A stretch of 64,000 nt of DNA from Simiduia aestuariiviva (GCF_014192475.1 NZ_JACHXZ010000002.1:540524-604523); one strand, 5' to 3'. Positions 8,634 to 18,371 are shown, numbered from the stretch's first letter. A program made the numbers and translations. Notes: generated by a model not told the origin, from the sequence alone.

Positions 8634-9606
8634 GAGCGCCTCCACAGCTACTGCCCTGCCCCGCAGTACACCCATAACAATGTTCGGCTACAACGATAGG
8701 GTCACCTTCAATATTGCGCCCTACCAGCTCACTCAAATGCAAGCGCGATTGATCAGTGGCGATAGTATCTGCCATGTTGCGACGCATTGGCATTTCCAGC
8801 ATTTGGTTAAAATCGCAATCGTACACGTGCCCCTGCCAATCGATGCTGATCAGCCCTTTGCACATCACATTGTCGAGATTGTGCTCGCTGAAACTTTCTT
8901 TAAGCAACGATAAATAATTGCCAAACTCGCCCTTCGACTGCAATACACTGCCAAAACGGCTAATGGGCATATTTGTGATCGTTAACAGCTCATCAAACTG
9001 AATGCCGTATTTATCGCCCAGTGCGCGCTTGTAATCGGCTTGCAGTGCCGCCTGCGGTGGCGGCAAAAATGCACCGTTGGGGTTGTAGACTAAATCGAGC
9101 TTCAACGCTTCGCCTTTCCCGTATCCGAACCCATTAAGCATTTGTAGCGCCTCAACAGACTGCTCGTACACGCCCTTGCCACGCTGCTCTGCAACGTTTT
9201 TGGGTTCATAGCAAGGTAAGCTTGCGACAATATGTACGCCCTGCTCTGCCAAAAACTGGCCTAAAGATTCGAAGCCCGGCTCCAGTAAAATAGTCAGATT
9301 ACAACGGTCTATCACTTGAATATTCTGCGCGCGTAGCGCCTGCACCAAATACCGAAAGTGGGGATTCATTTCAGGTGCGCCACCCGTCAAATCCACACAA
9401 CCTATACCCTGCTGACGCGCGTAATCAATCACCAAGTCCACGGTGGCGCGATCCATCAGCTCCGTGCGGCGCGGGCCGGCATTCACATGGCAATGGGTAC
9501 AACTCAAATTACACAGATACCCCAAATTCACCTGCAAGGTATGAAGGCGCCCCCGGCTTATCTGCGGAAAGTCTGAGGGAGTGAGTAAATGTTTGGTATC
9601 TAACAT
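8626..9606 (-). CDS. arsS: Arsenosugar biosynthesis radical SAM protein ArsS
   Basis: Radical S-adenosylmethionine enzyme of 326 residues. The cluster motif CNLSCTHC is at residues 32-39, DLTGGAPEMNPHF at about 73-85, and a C-terminal cysteine-rich block CYGCTAGQGSSCGG probably binds further iron-sulfur clusters. ArsS is thought to join a 5'-deoxyadenosyl group to dimethylarsinous acid, an early step to arsenosugars. The methyltransferase ArsM and an ArsR regulator are absent here. It is the first gene of the cassette with two glycosyltransferases. The family call is firm; the arsenic role in this organism is inference. Confidence 0.88.
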   Translation of the reverse strand: MLDTKHLLTPSDFPQISRGRLHTLQVNLGYLCNLSCTHCHVNAGPRRTELMDRATVDLVIDYARQQGIGCVDLTGGAPEMNPHFRYLVQALRAQNIQVIDRCNLTILLEPGFESLGQFLAEQGVHIVASLPCYEPKNVAEQRGKGVYEQSVEALQMLNGFGYGKGEALKLDLVYNPNGAFLPPPQAALQADYKRALGDKYGIQFDELLTITNMPISRFGSVLQSKGEFGNYLSLLKESFSEHNLDNVMCKGLISIDWQGHVYDCDFNQMLEMPMRRNMADTIATDQSRLHLSELVGRNIEGDPIVVAEHCYGCTAGQGSSCGGALG

Positions 9607-9636
9607 GCTTTAACCTGTTTCATAGGTGCGCAGTGA

Positions 9637-9664
9637 TTGCACCCCTCCTGAATATCATTACAAT
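9637..9664 (+). promoter_or_regulatory. Probable promoter of tRNA-Arg
   Basis: TTGCAC (9637-9642) and TACAAT (9659-9664) are 16 bp apart. The -10 box is 5 of 6 to consensus. Transcription would begin about 6-8 bases later, just before the mature tRNA at 9675. The -35 match is weak. Confidence 0.45.
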
Positions 9665-9674
9665 TGGCGCCCGA

Positions 9675-9751
9675 GTCCCCGTAGCTCAGCTGGATAGAGC
9701 AGCCGCCTCCTAAGCGGCAGGTCGGACGTTCAAATCGTCTCGGGGACGCCA
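9675..9751 (+). tRNA. tRNA-Arg (anticodon CCU)
   Basis: A complete cloverleaf can be drawn. The acceptor stem GTCCCCG pairs with CGGGGAC, the D arm starts GCTCAGCTGGATAGAGC, and the anticodon stem GCCGC/GCGGC holds loop CTCCTAA with anticodon CCT. The T arm is GGACG-TTCAAAT-CGTCT. The 3' CCA (9749-9751) is encoded. It reads the rare arginine codon AGG. It is divergent from arsS, and rsmE starts 21 bp downstream. I saw no integrase or partial 3' copy, so nothing marks it as an integration site. Confidence 0.96.
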
Positions 9752-9772
9752 TTTTACCCGCTTTATGTGCCC

Positions 9773-10489
9773 ATGAATCTGATAATACTCGATACTGAGG
9801 ATTTTACCGGCACTGATCAAGCTGTGCTGACCGGTCGCCGCGCTGAGCACCTGAATAACGTGCAAAAGACCCTACCTGGCGACACTGTTAGAGTGGGCAG
9901 GCTCAATGGACTCATGGGCAGTGCGGTTGTTACAGATTGCACTCCGTGCGTGGTGAAATTATCAAACATTACGCTCAGCGAAGCCCCGCCGCAGGCACTA
10001 CCGCTAACACTTGTACTGTCATTACCGCGCCCCAAAATGCTACGCCGCATCTTCCAGACGGCCAGCACCATGGGCGTGAAAGAGATTATTCTTATCAACA
10101 GTGCGCGGGTAGAAAAAAGTTTTTGGCAAACCCCGTTCTTGCAACCCGATGCCATTCGGCATCAATTACTACTAGGGCTGGAACAGGCCAAAGACACGCA
10201 GCTACCTAGGGTTGAGTTGGTTAAGCGCTTTAAACCGTTTGTTGAAGATGAACTAATCACTCGCGCTAAGGGCTGTCAAAACTTTGTGGCGCACCCCTAC
10301 CACGCCCGCCCCTGCCCGACGAATATTGATACATCACAGCACTGCTATCTGACTATCGGTCCGGAGGGAGGCTATGTGCCCTTTGAAGTAGAGAAATTAA
10401 TGGAGATTGGATTTCAACCGATTAGCTTGGGGGCTAGAATTTTAAGGGTGGAAACTGCCTTACCCGTTCTGCTCGCAAAACTTTTTTAA
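9773..10489 (+). CDS. rsmE: 16S rRNA (uracil(1498)-N(3))-methyltransferase
   Basis: SPOUT-fold methyltransferase that modifies U1498 of 16S rRNA in the 30S subunit. The C-terminal knot region shows TIGPEGGYVPFEV and LGARILRVETALP, the S-adenosylmethionine site. The frame can start at a GTG at 9767, but the ATG at 9773 gives MNLIILDTEDF; I prefer it and the difference is two codons. It has 238 residues, the normal length. It lies just after tRNA-Arg and converges with the GGDEF-EAL gene, with 12 bp between stops. Confidence 0.94.
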   Translation: MNLIILDTEDFTGTDQAVLTGRRAEHLNNVQKTLPGDTVRVGRLNGLMGSAVVTDCTPCVVKLSNITLSEAPPQALPLTLVLSLPRPKMLRRIFQTASTMGVKEIILINSARVEKSFWQTPFLQPDAIRHQLLLGLEQAKDTQLPRVELVKRFKPFVEDELITRAKGCQNFVAHPYHARPCPTNIDTSQHCYLTIGPEGGYVPFEVEKLMEIGFQPISLGARILRVETALPVLLAKLF

Positions 10490-10501
10490 CAGTATTGTTC
10501 G

Positions 10502-12952
10502 CTATTTATCGCCATCCAGTTTCAGCCACTCCTCAAATTTATCAAATGGGATAGCTGGGCTTGACAGATACCCTTGGTAGTAATGGCAGCCATAGTTCTT
10601 TAATAATTCTAATTGCGGCTCTTCTTCCACGCCTTCGGCCACCACATCCATGCCCAACAGGCTACCCATGGTGACAATTGTTTCCACCAGCACTCGGTCG
10701 TTTTGATCATCGACGATATCGCGCACAAAGCTCCGATCTATCTTAAGCGTTGACACAGGCAGAGACTTCAAATAACTAATGGAGGAATAGCCTGTGCCAA
10801 AGTCATCCAGTGAAAAACTGACGCCACTTTCGGCAAGATTCCCCATGGTGGAAATAGTTTCATCGATATTTTGAATCACCACACCCTCGGTAATCTCCAT
10901 ATCCAACGATTCTTCTGGCAAGTTATATTGATCCAGGATGGCTTTCACATCTTGCACAAAGGTTTTGCGCCTAAATTGCCGCGGACTGATATTTATACTC
11001 AACCGCATGCCTGGCTGCCACAAACCAGCTTCGGACCACGCCACTAAGCTTTTACAGGCCTCTTCCAGCACCCACTCCCCCACGGCGACTATTAATCCGG
11101 ACGCTTCCAGCACAGGAATAAAATCTACGGGAGAAATAAACCCTTTTTCTGGGTGAGGCCAGCGCAATAGCGCTTCAGCGCCGATGGTTTTGAGGGTTGT
11201 GCAATCAATTTTTGGCTGGTAATAAAGCTCAAATTGCCCGACTTCAAGGGCGCGATGCAGATCGCCCTCCATCAACAATTGCTGGCTGACTTTATCTGCC
11301 ATTTCCGTATTGAAAAACTCGATAGCATCTCGCCCACGCTCCTTCACTTGGTACATGGCAGTGTCGGCAAAGCGAATCAGCTCATGGACCGTGCTATCAG
11401 CTTCGGGGTAAACAACAATTCCCACACTGCCGCTAACCCGGAGCTCCATTTCATCATATAGATAGGGCTCGGAGATACGCTGGCGTATTTTTTCGCCAAC
11501 CTCGGCCGCCCGCAATGCGGCGGCGGAAATATCTTGATCCAACACGGTGAGCACCACAACAAATTCATCGCCGCTAAGGCGCGCCACCAAATCTTCCTCT
11601 CGCACCGCTTTCAGCAGCCGATCGGCGACCTGAATTAACACCTCATCACCAACGGGATGACCTAAAGAGTCATTGATGGTCTTAAAGTGATCCAGATCAA
11701 TAAACAACAATGCGCCATGATAGCCATGACGGCGCGCCCGACGCAGCTCGTGCTCGAGCCGCTCCACCAAATGCACACGGTTCGGCAAGTTGGTCAACGC
11801 ATCGTGGTAAGCCATGAACTCCATTTTAAATTGCGCTTGCTTGCGCTCGGAGATGTCCGTGGAAACCACAAGCGCCACGCGCTCGTCGTAGAAATCCATC
11901 GGCATTATGTGTGTCTGTAGAAATACCTGCTTGCCGCCGGCAGATCTAAAATTTTCCTCCATGACTTCACTGGCCACTTCACCTTCGATTACATTGCGAT
12001 CGATCTCCATTAGCCGGGCAATATCGTTGAGATAAAAAGGCAGCAAGTCGCTCACGTGGCAATTTTGCATTTCGGCAGTGTTTTTGCCCACAAAATTTGC
12101 CAGTGCTTTGTTGGCGAAAATGTAGTTACCATCCCGATTTCTAGCACCAACCATTACCGGCAAGTTGTCGATAATTTGGCGGATATGCTCTTCACTGCGT
12201 CGCAGCGCCAACTCCACAGCCCTGCGCTTTGCCAGTGACAGCTCCATTAAATCAAGCAACTTATTGGTCGTTGATACTAGCTGCCCCAACTCATCGTCTC
12301 GATGGTCAGCCACGTATTCGATACGTGATGCGCCGGGCTTATCGAGGTCAATACTGCTCATTTGACGCACTAAGCGTATGAGCGGTCGCGTGAGCATAAT
12401 GTGAAAGGCAAAAAATAGCAGAATGACCAAAAATGCATTGCGCAACATGCCCGCACCGAGAATCAATCCCGAACGTTCAAAAAATGGCGCTAAGGCAACG
12501 TCCACATCAACGGTGAAGCGAATGGTCCCTGCCACAGAATCGCCATACCCCGGAATGGTTAAGCGCGCGACATAAGTGCGACTATCTTCGGCAATAAACT
12601 TGGTAATCCAGCGAGTAGAAGTCTTTGGCCGCGGCTCATTGCCGGACGCAAGTACACTACCCAGTTCATCTGAAATAGTAACTTCATAGATAAAATCGTA
12701 GGCCAACAAACCATTGACCACCTCCAACGACAAGTCGTCATCGAGCGTGTGTACGGCTCTTGCAGCCGGCGGCGTGGTCACCTCGATGACCCGTTTAATC
12801 AGGTTTTCAAGGGATTCTTCGTTGCCCTTAAAGTCTAGATACAGCTGAATAGAGCTCATGGTTAGCCCCAAACAGAACGCAAGCACTACACCCACTTTCG
12901 CAAGGCGAAATGATATCCCTCTAAATGAGTGGTCAACCAACGGTGTATTCAC
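10502..12952 (-). CDS. GGDEF-EAL protein with HAMP and PAS domains (c-di-GMP turnover)
   Basis: Membrane sensor of 816 residues. The order is a transmembrane helix (about 18-38), a periplasmic domain, a second helix (about 165-185), HAMP, PAS (about 255-375), GGDEF (about 385-545) and EAL (about 555-800). The cyclase motif is SGDEF, still catalytically plausible, preceded five residues earlier by RxxD (REED), the inhibitory c-di-GMP site. The EAL domain keeps EALLRW, DDFGTGYSS and KIDRSFV, so it probably has phosphodiesterase activity. The net direction cannot be told. The start overlaps no neighbour. Confidence 0.94.
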   Translation of the reverse strand: MNTPLVDHSFRGISFRLAKVGVVLAFCLGLTMSSIQLYLDFKGNEESLENLIKRVIEVTTPPAARAVHTLDDDLSLEVVNGLLAYDFIYEVTISDELGSVLASGNEPRPKTSTRWITKFIAEDSRTYVARLTIPGYGDSVAGTIRFTVDVDVALAPFFERSGLILGAGMLRNAFLVILLFFAFHIMLTRPLIRLVRQMSSIDLDKPGASRIEYVADHRDDELGQLVSTTNKLLDLMELSLAKRRAVELALRRSEEHIRQIIDNLPVMVGARNRDGNYIFANKALANFVGKNTAEMQNCHVSDLLPFYLNDIARLMEIDRNVIEGEVASEVMEENFRSAGGKQVFLQTHIMPMDFYDERVALVVSTDISERKQAQFKMEFMAYHDALTNLPNRVHLVERLEHELRRARRHGYHGALLFIDLDHFKTINDSLGHPVGDEVLIQVADRLLKAVREEDLVARLSGDEFVVVLTVLDQDISAAALRAAEVGEKIRQRISEPYLYDEMELRVSGSVGIVVYPEADSTVHELIRFADTAMYQVKERGRDAIEFFNTEMADKVSQQLLMEGDLHRALEVGQFELYYQPKIDCTTLKTIGAEALLRWPHPEKGFISPVDFIPVLEASGLIVAVGEWVLEEACKSLVAWSEAGLWQPGMRLSINISPRQFRRKTFVQDVKAILDQYNLPEESLDMEITEGVVIQNIDETISTMGNLAESGVSFSLDDFGTGYSSISYLKSLPVSTLKIDRSFVRDIVDDQNDRVLVETIVTMGSLLGMDVVAEGVEEEPQLELLKNYGCHYYQGYLSSPAIPFDKFEEWLKLDGDK

Positions 12953-13064
12953 AATAGATTTTCTTATTTTCCTAGGCTGAAAAGGGTGCGATCAATATAT
13001 CCAACGCTTCTAAGAGTAGCCGTCTAAACCCTTGATGACAAAGTCTTTAGGCTACCTGACAGGC

Positions 13065-13090
13065 AAAAAAAAGCCGCCTCAGTGGGCGGC
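13065..13090 (-). terminator. Rho-independent terminator of ald
   Basis: On the minus strand GCCGCC...GGCGGC (stem 13073-13078 with 13085-13090) is followed by eight T. It lies about 40 bp after the ald stop. Confidence 0.85.
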
Positions 13091-13130
13091 CGCGAAATTC
13101 TTCGCTAAGGTCTCACAGATTGTTCAAATA

Positions 13131-14249
13131 CTAGGCACCCAAAGCAGTCTTTGGCTCGACGAAGCTATAACCCAGCACATCGGCAACGGCCTTGTAGGTA
13201 ATTTTGCCGGCGTGAACGTTCAAGCCGTTCATTAAGTGCTCGTCATCCCACAGCGCCTGCTTAACACCTTTATTTGCCAAAGCAACCGCGAATGGCAGCG
13301 TCGCATTGGTCAACGCGATGGTTGAGGTGCGCGCTACGCCACCGGGCATGTTGGCAACACAGTAGTGCACTACGTCGTCTACAACGTAGGTTGGCTCTTG
13401 ATGCGTTGTGGCCTTCGAGGTCTCAAAGCAGCCACCCTGATCGATGGCAACATCTACCACAACGGCGCCCTTCTTCATGCGGCCAATGATGTCGCGGGTT
13501 AACAGCTTGGGCGCTGCAGCACCTGGAATCAGTACCGCGCCAACCACAAGATCAGCTTCGATTGCATACTGCTCAACGGCATCGGCGGTGGAGTACACCG
13601 TGCGCAAACGGCCATCGAATTCGGTGTCTAGCTGACGCAGACGCGGCAGAGAGCGATCCAAAATAGTGACGTCAGCACCCATGCCAACCGCCATGCGCGC
13701 CGCCTGTGTTCCCACAACACCGCCGCCAATAACCAACACTTTGGCTGGTGCAACGCCAGGCACACCACCCAAAAGCGCACCCAGACCACCCTGAGCCTTC
13801 TCCAGGTGATGCGCACCGGCTTGAATGGACATGCGGCCAGCAACTTCTGACATGGGCGCAAGCAGCGGCAGTCCACCGCGTGGATCGGTAACGGTTTCGT
13901 AGGCAATTGCAGTACAACCTGACGCCACCAGCAATTCAGTCTGCTGTGGATCGGGCGCTAAATGCAGGTAGGTAAACAGCAGCTGACCAGGGCGCAACAT
14001 GCGACATTCATTAGGCTGCGGCTCCTTAACCTTGATGATCATTTCAGCCTTGGCAAAGATTTCTTCGGCTGAGTCGATAATGCTGGCGCCCGCGGCAACA
14101 TACTGGTCGTTCTCGAATCCAATGGCGGCACCGCCGTTGTTTTCTACCATTACTTGATGACCGTTCATCACCAGCTCTTTTACACCGGCGGGGGTCAAAC
14201 CAATGCGGTATTCGTGGTTTTTAATTTCTTTAGGTACACCGATTAGCAT
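13131..14249 (-). CDS. ald: Alanine dehydrogenase
   Basis: NAD-dependent enzyme that interconverts L-alanine and pyruvate plus ammonia in the cytoplasm. The protein has 372 residues, the family norm. [20 protein letters not shown] starts the protein. The active-site Lys is in KVKEP (about 74), His in YLHLAP (about 95) and Asp in AIDQGG (about 268). The NAD fold has [12 protein letters not shown] near 170. It is divergent from an Lrp-type regulator, an arrangement that usually means alanine- or leucine-responsive control. A -10-like TATACT lies at 14314-14319 on the minus strand without a good -35, as expected for an activated promoter. Confidence 0.96.
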   Translation of the reverse strand: MLIGVPKEIKNHEYRIGLTPAGVKELVMNGHQVMVENNGGAAIGFENDQYVAAGASIIDSAEEIFAKAEMIIKVKEPQPNECRMLRPGQLLFTYLHLAPDPQQTELLVASGCTAIAYETVTDPRGGLPLLAPMSEVAGRMSIQAGAHHLEKAQGGLGALLGGVPGVAPAKVLVIGGGVVGTQAARMAVGMGADVTILDRSLPRLRQLDTEFDGRLRTVYSTADAVEQYAIEADLVVGAVLIPGAAAPKLLTRDIIGRMKKGAVVVDVAIDQGGCFETSKATTHQEPTYVVDDVVHYCVANMPGGVARTSTIALTNATLPFAVALANKGVKQALWDDEHLMNGLNVHAGKITYKAVADVLGYSFVEPKTALGA

Positions 14250-14382
14250 AAATCACCTCAGTCTCTCGCTGGGCCAGCATCTACTGCACCCATTGTGGTT
14301 GTTGATGGAGCGCAGTATAGTCAGGCGAAACCGGTGATTCCTTTGCTGTTTTGACACAAAATTAGTCGATTACGCTAGTTAA

Positions 14383-14397
14383 AACCACTAATTGGTT
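14383..14397. promoter_or_regulatory. Inverted repeat in the ald-lrp intergenic region, candidate regulator site
   Basis: AACCACTAATTGGTT is an AACCA/TGGTT inverted repeat with a 5-bp centre. It sits midway between two divergent genes, one of which codes for an Lrp regulator. Binding by that regulator is inference. Confidence 0.4.
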
Positions 14398-14455
14398 GAT
14401 TTCACTATTATTACCGTTAATTATCAGACCTTACCCATTTAGACGAATGTGAGTT

Positions 14456-14944
14456 ATGAAAAAGCGCGCCAAAGAGCTGAGTACCATTGATAAAAACATT
14501 ATTCGCGTGCTGCAAAAGAACGGCAGGACCTCCTATGCAGACCTGTCACGCCAGGTGGGCTTGAGCGCAACCCCTTGTATGGAAAGGGTAAAACGCTTGG
14601 AGCGTGACGGCGTGATACAAGGCTACGCGGCCATGGTCAACCCGGAATTCCTAGATGCCGCGCTCGTCGTCTTCGTGCAAATCAGCTTGGTCAGGTCGTC
14701 CCAAGATATATTTGATGACTTTCGCAAAGCGGCCGCCAGCCTGCCAGAAATTCAGGAGTGCTATTTGGTTTCAGGCAATTTTGATTATTTAATTAAAGCC
14801 CGCGTAGCGGACATGGCAGCCTATCGACAATTTTACGGCGAAACATTGCTTACTCTGCCTGGGGTACAGGAATGCACTAGCTACGTCGTAATGGAGCAAG
14901 TCAAAGAAACTTTAGAGGTGCCGGTGCGATACCAACGCCCTTAA
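14456..14944 (+). CDS. Lrp/AsnC family transcriptional regulator
   Basis: Feast/famine regulator of 162 residues. The N-terminal helix-turn-helix covers about residues 9-58 (ADLSRQVGLSATPCMERVKRLE) and the C-terminal RAM domain, which senses amino acids, about 70-150 (YLVSGNFDYLIKARV). Proteins of this kind beside ald activate its transcription in response to alanine in several bacteria. The 206-bp divergent region holds AT-rich inverted repeats. Target assignment is inferred from position. It ends in a clear terminator. Confidence 0.93.
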   Translation: MKKRAKELSTIDKNIIRVLQKNGRTSYADLSRQVGLSATPCMERVKRLERDGVIQGYAAMVNPEFLDAALVVFVQISLVRSSQDIFDDFRKAAASLPEIQECYLVSGNFDYLIKARVADMAAYRQFYGETLLTLPGVQECTSYVVMEQVKETLEVPVRYQRP

Positions 14945-14956
14945 ACCGCCCAAAAG

Positions 14957-14979
14957 ACCAGTGAAATCCACTGGTTTTT
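14957..14979 (+). terminator. Rho-independent terminator after the Lrp-family gene
   Basis: ACCAGTG (14957-14963), loop AAATC, CACTGGT (14969-14975), then TTTT. It lies 12 bp after the stop. Confidence 0.8.
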
Positions 14980-15064
14980 CCACGCCGATTTCCCCCCTAC
15001 CAACTGGCACAAATCTTGATCGAAATTACATAAAGGCGCGACTTTGACCTAAAGCGTCAAAAAT

Positions 15065-15076
15065 CTCGATATCGAG
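15065..15076. promoter_or_regulatory. Perfect 12-bp palindrome upstream of an unknown gene
   Basis: CTCGATATCGAG lies about 130 bp before the ATG of the unknown gene at 15208. It could be an operator; there is no direct sign of which protein binds. Confidence 0.3.
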
Positions 15077-15207
15077 GTAGCTCAAGTAATTTTTAACTTT
15101 CAGCCGCAAGTTACTATTTTTAAGGAATTTCTGGCTTTTCTATTTGATTAGGTCTACAACTTGGTCAGGCGAAACGATGGTATTTTCGCCCCTGCAGGAG
15201 ATACACC

Positions 15208-15636
15208 ATGGGCATCTACGAACCTGAATTGATTGGCCTGATCATTAGGCCTACGTTGCGACAGCTGGGACTGCACAGTGACCGTGCGGAACAATTGTTA
15301 CTTCAAGCTGCAGCCGCTTCAGAACTCGGACACCATCTCTGCGCAGATAAAGCCAAGCAACTTGGACTCTATCGCATTACCCCCTACCAGCACCGTCAGG
15401 TGTGGGACACCTACCTCGTTAACCATCCAGATCTGGCATCTACCGTGCGTGGCCTTGCGTCGCAGCGGGCGTTTTTAGCCAATCCCGATGATGAGCTCAT
15501 TACCAATCTCCGCTACGCCACCGCCATTGCCTGGCTACTGATTCAGAGCACCTTGGAATCGAGTGATACAGGGTCGCAGGATGACTTACAGCTATTGGCA
15601 ATTGCCTTTAATCGCCAGCCCTACCTCGCAGCTTAA
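15208..15636 (+). CDS. Conserved-looking protein of unknown function
   Basis: I do not recognise this 142-residue protein. It has no signal peptide or membrane segment. It begins [20 protein letters not shown], is mostly predicted helical, and the middle carries [14 protein letters not shown] and [18 protein letters not shown] good ribosome site (CAGGAG, 8 bases before ATG) and codon use like that of its neighbours support a real gene. Its stop overlaps the ttcA stop by 4 bp on the opposite strand. The 260-bp leader holds a palindrome and A/T-rich repeats, so it probably has its own promoter. Confidence 0.75.
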   Translation: MGIYEPELIGLIIRPTLRQLGLHSDRAEQLLLQAAAASELGHHLCADKAKQLGLYRITPYQHRQVWDTYLVNHPDLASTVRGLASQRAFLANPDDELITNLRYATAIAWLLIQSTLESSDTGSQDDLQLLAIAFNRQPYLAA

Positions 15637-16556
15637 AGGTTTACCGCGTCGATATATTGCACACCGCGCTCGCGTTTCGCTGACTCTACGCCGTCACCGT
15701 CACTCCAATCCGTTATGGATGCATCTTCAAATGCGTACTCGGCGCGCTCGCCCGAACGATCAATGGCCAAATCCGTAAAGTTAAAGAGGTCTCGATCCGC
15801 CAACTGAGATGGCGCAATATTTTGAATCGCGCCGAAAATCTGCTCTACTCGCCCGGGGTGCGCACGCTCCCACTCATTGAGCATGTGCTTAATATTTTGA
15901 CGTTGCAGGTTTTCCTGTGAACCACACAAGTTACACGGAATAATGGGGAATGCCTTCGCCTCGGCGAAAGCCGCCAAATCGCTTTCTTTGCAGTAGGCCA
16001 GTGGACGAATGACGATATTGCGCCCGTCGCTCGAGCGCAACTTGGGTGGCATTGCCGATAGTTTTGCCCCATGAAACATGTTGAGAAACATGGTTTCAAC
16101 AATGTCATCGCGATGATGTCCCAAGGCGATTTTGGTGGCCCCGATCTTTTCCGCATAGCTATACAGAGTGCCGCGGCGCAGGCGCGAACACAGACCACAG
16201 GTCGTCTTGCCCTCTGGGATTTTCTCCTTCACCACGGAGTAGGTATCCTTTTCCAGAATTTGAAAGGGTACACCCACCGAGCGCAAATACTCAGGTAATA
16301 CCTGCTCTGGAAAGCCCGGCTGCTTTTGATCTAGGTTCACCGCAACCAAGTCAAAATGAATAGGGGCCGTTTTTTGAAGACTTAACAGGATATCCAACAT
16401 GGCATAAGAGTCTTTCCCGCCAGACAGGCAAACCATCACCTTGTCGCCCGCCTCGATCATATTGAAATCGACGATGGCCGAGCCCACTTGGCGCCTTAGC
16501 CGCTTTTGCAGCTTGTTAAATTCCAGCTTGTCTTTTCGTTCCGCTACATCTTGCAT
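15633..16556 (-). CDS. ttcA: tRNA 2-thiocytidine biosynthesis protein TtcA
   Basis: Iron-sulfur enzyme that thiolates cytidine 32 of tRNA. The protein has 307 residues. The ATP-pyrophosphatase loop SGGKDS is near residue 46. Two CxxC motifs, TCGLC (about 118-122) and PCNLC (about 207-211), bind the cluster. HHRDDIVET follows the first. It is divergent from the PilZ gene (238 bp between) and convergent with the unknown gene at 15208. Start and length fit the family. Confidence 0.96.
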   Translation of the reverse strand: MQDVAERKDKLEFNKLQKRLRRQVGSAIVDFNMIEAGDKVMVCLSGGKDSYAMLDILLSLQKTAPIHFDLVAVNLDQKQPGFPEQVLPEYLRSVGVPFQILEKDTYSVVKEKIPEGKTTCGLCSRLRRGTLYSYAEKIGATKIALGHHRDDIVETMFLNMFHGAKLSAMPPKLRSSDGRNIVIRPLAYCKESDLAAFAEAKAFPIIPCNLCGSQENLQRQNIKHMLNEWERAHPGRVEQIFGAIQNIAPSQLADRDLFNFTDLAIDRSGERAEYAFEDASITDWSDGDGVESAKRERGVQYIDAVNL

Positions 16557-16794
16557 TGTCGGTGGCCTGCGGTTTTGGGGGCGCCATTGTACGGATTTTA
16601 GGCGGCGTGGGAAACAGTCGTAGCAGCCCTGCCACCGAGCGGCAAATCACTGCCGTAGGGCGCAAGCGCACAAGGCTGCAAACGCCAGTATTAGTGGCGC
16701 ATCAGGCTGGCACAGGGATTGCTCTATCACTACCAGACGAGCCGATCACTAAAGCCGATGGCACCCTCCACACCCGCTGAGCAGAGATGATTTT

Positions 16795-17553
16795 ATGAGC
16801 CTTTTGCACGCAGTAATGCAAAAAATTCGCAGCCCAGAAGTACTGCCGACCACACCCGAAGCGCAAGATGTCAGCCTCACGGGCCTCATGGACCAGTATG
16901 CCGCACTGATTGACCTCCAAAGTCGCCGTCAGCTCATTACCGTGCAGATGGACAACCACCGCCAATCCTTTCAATCTCTCATCTTGGACATCAATTTTAG
17001 TCAGCGCCTGCTGGTGCTCGATGAGTTATTCCCCACCGCACCGCAACCGGCGATTGGCCAATGCTTACACCTTTCCCACCAGCATATGGGCAAAATTATG
17101 CAATTCGAAGCGCCGGTGCTGGAGCGACAGACTATCGCCGGCAGCCCTTGCTATTTGGTGCCGCTACCCGAGGCACTGGGTTACCGACAAAGGCGCAGGC
17201 ACCCTCGCTTATTGCTCGATGAGCAAGTGATTCCAGTAAAACTCCAATCCCCTTGGCGATCCCATTGGTTTGGCTCCTTGTCCAATTTGTCGGCCGGCGG
17301 CATGCGGCTCATGGTCAATGGCGACAAATTGCGGGAAATTAGTCGGGGCAGCCGCCTGCCTAATATTCAATTTGAGTTGAGCCGACAAATGCGCATCCAA
17401 TGCGACGGCAAGATACGCAGCTTCCGGTTTATTCGCCGGCCCATGCGTCAAACTGAGATTAGCGTTGAATTTACTGGCTTAACGAGTGATCAATACGGGC
17501 TGCTTAGCCACTATGTGGACACCCTACTCGCGCAAAACTACCGCGCGGCCTGA
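16795..17553 (+). CDS. YcgR-like PilZ domain protein, c-di-GMP receptor
   Basis: The 252-residue protein has an N-terminal YcgR-type beta domain (about 25-115) and a PilZ domain (about 125-240). The c-di-GMP motifs are present: an arginine run RQRRRHPR near residue 127, and NLSAGG near 168, a form of the D/NxSxxG motif. YcgR proteins slow the flagellar motor or act as c-di-GMP-dependent switches. No flagellar genes are in the window, so the target is unknown. Its 3' end overlaps the DUF547 gene by 16 bp on the opposite strand. Confidence 0.86.
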   Translation: MSLLHAVMQKIRSPEVLPTTPEAQDVSLTGLMDQYAALIDLQSRRQLITVQMDNHRQSFQSLILDINFSQRLLVLDELFPTAPQPAIGQCLHLSHQHMGKIMQFEAPVLERQTIAGSPCYLVPLPEALGYRQRRRHPRLLLDEQVIPVKLQSPWRSHWFGSLSNLSAGGMRLMVNGDKLREISRGSRLPNIQFELSRQMRIQCDGKIRSFRFIRRPMRQTEISVEFTGLTSDQYGLLSHYVDTLLAQNYRAA

Positions 17554-18359
17554 GGCGCGTTGAGCGCCCAGTCGTATCGATAGTGCAATGTTGCATCAAG
17601 CTGAATAGGCTGGTCGCGATAACCATTGATGAACGCCAGCCGCTCAGCCTCGCTGGCTCCAAAATCCTCGCCAAACCAATCAAAAATTCGGCTCAATTGC
17701 CAGGCACCATTCACCTGCTGGACCCCTTTTGAACTATTTATAAATTGGTGAGCCGCCTGTTCAAGCTGCTCGGCAAGCTGTTCGGCCTTTAACGGCCGCG
17801 GGGGCAGATCGGGACAACCAAGGCTCGCACAGTTAAGTACGAAATGAATGCGGGGCTCACGCCATTGCTTGCGCAAAATGCCATGCTCGATATCATCAAA
17901 ACTTAGCGTGCGGCCCTCTACTTCAGCCACCGGTAACTTCCACGGCCCTCCCGCCAGCCACGCGCGCATATTGGGTTTAATGTCTTTGACCGATTCTGGC
18001 ACACCAGCGTCCAATACCAGCAGGATCATGCGGCTGTTGTACAAATTGACCCAAAATGCCATTGCTTCACTGGGCGTCATTTCGGTGGGACGCTGTGCTT
18101 CAAGAAACCGCACATAGTGCTGTAACGTTTCTTTGTGTGCCGGCGTTACCGCCCGATAGTCCACCAATGCCCCTCGCGCACTGTCGAGCCGGTAGTTATC
18201 CAGAAACAGACGATAGCCCTCGCCCGGCTCGTCCTGAGCACAGGCAGGGCCAAGATAAAGCGCGAAAATTATCCCCCATAGGGGCAACACCCTGCGCCAA
18301 TATGATTGGCTAGCCCTGCAAGCCTCAGACACGTAAAATCGCTGCTCTAAACCCATCAT
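17538..18359 (-). CDS. DUF547 domain-containing exported protein
   Basis: The DUF547 core is recognisable: MAFWVNLYNSRMILLVLD near the middle, then FDDIEHGILRK and HFVLNCASLGCPDLPPRPL. Function is unknown for the family in bacteria. I chose the ATG at 18359, which has GGGGA 7 bases upstream. It gives a signal-type N-terminus with a hydrophobic stretch (about residues 25-40) ending in PACAQDE, so it is probably periplasmic. The frame is open to 18419, but that start would run into bioA. The chosen start is 12 bp from the bioA ATG on the other strand. Confidence 0.82.
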   Translation of the reverse strand: MMGLEQRFYVSEACRASQSYWRRVLPLWGIIFALYLGPACAQDEPGEGYRLFLDNYRLDSARGALVDYRAVTPAHKETLQHYVRFLEAQRPTEMTPSEAMAFWVNLYNSRMILLVLDAGVPESVKDIKPNMRAWLAGGPWKLPVAEVEGRTLSFDDIEHGILRKQWREPRIHFVLNCASLGCPDLPPRPLKAEQLAEQLEQAAHQFINSSKGVQQVNGAWQLSRIFDWFGEDFGASEAERLAFINGYRDQPIQLDATLHYRYDWALNAPQAAR

Positions 18360-18371
18360 GTGAAGATCCCC

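Noticed and set aside
9675-9751. tRNA-Arg as an attachment site for an integrated element
   Set aside because: No integrase, no partial tRNA copy and no foreign-looking genes on either side; rsmE follows directly.
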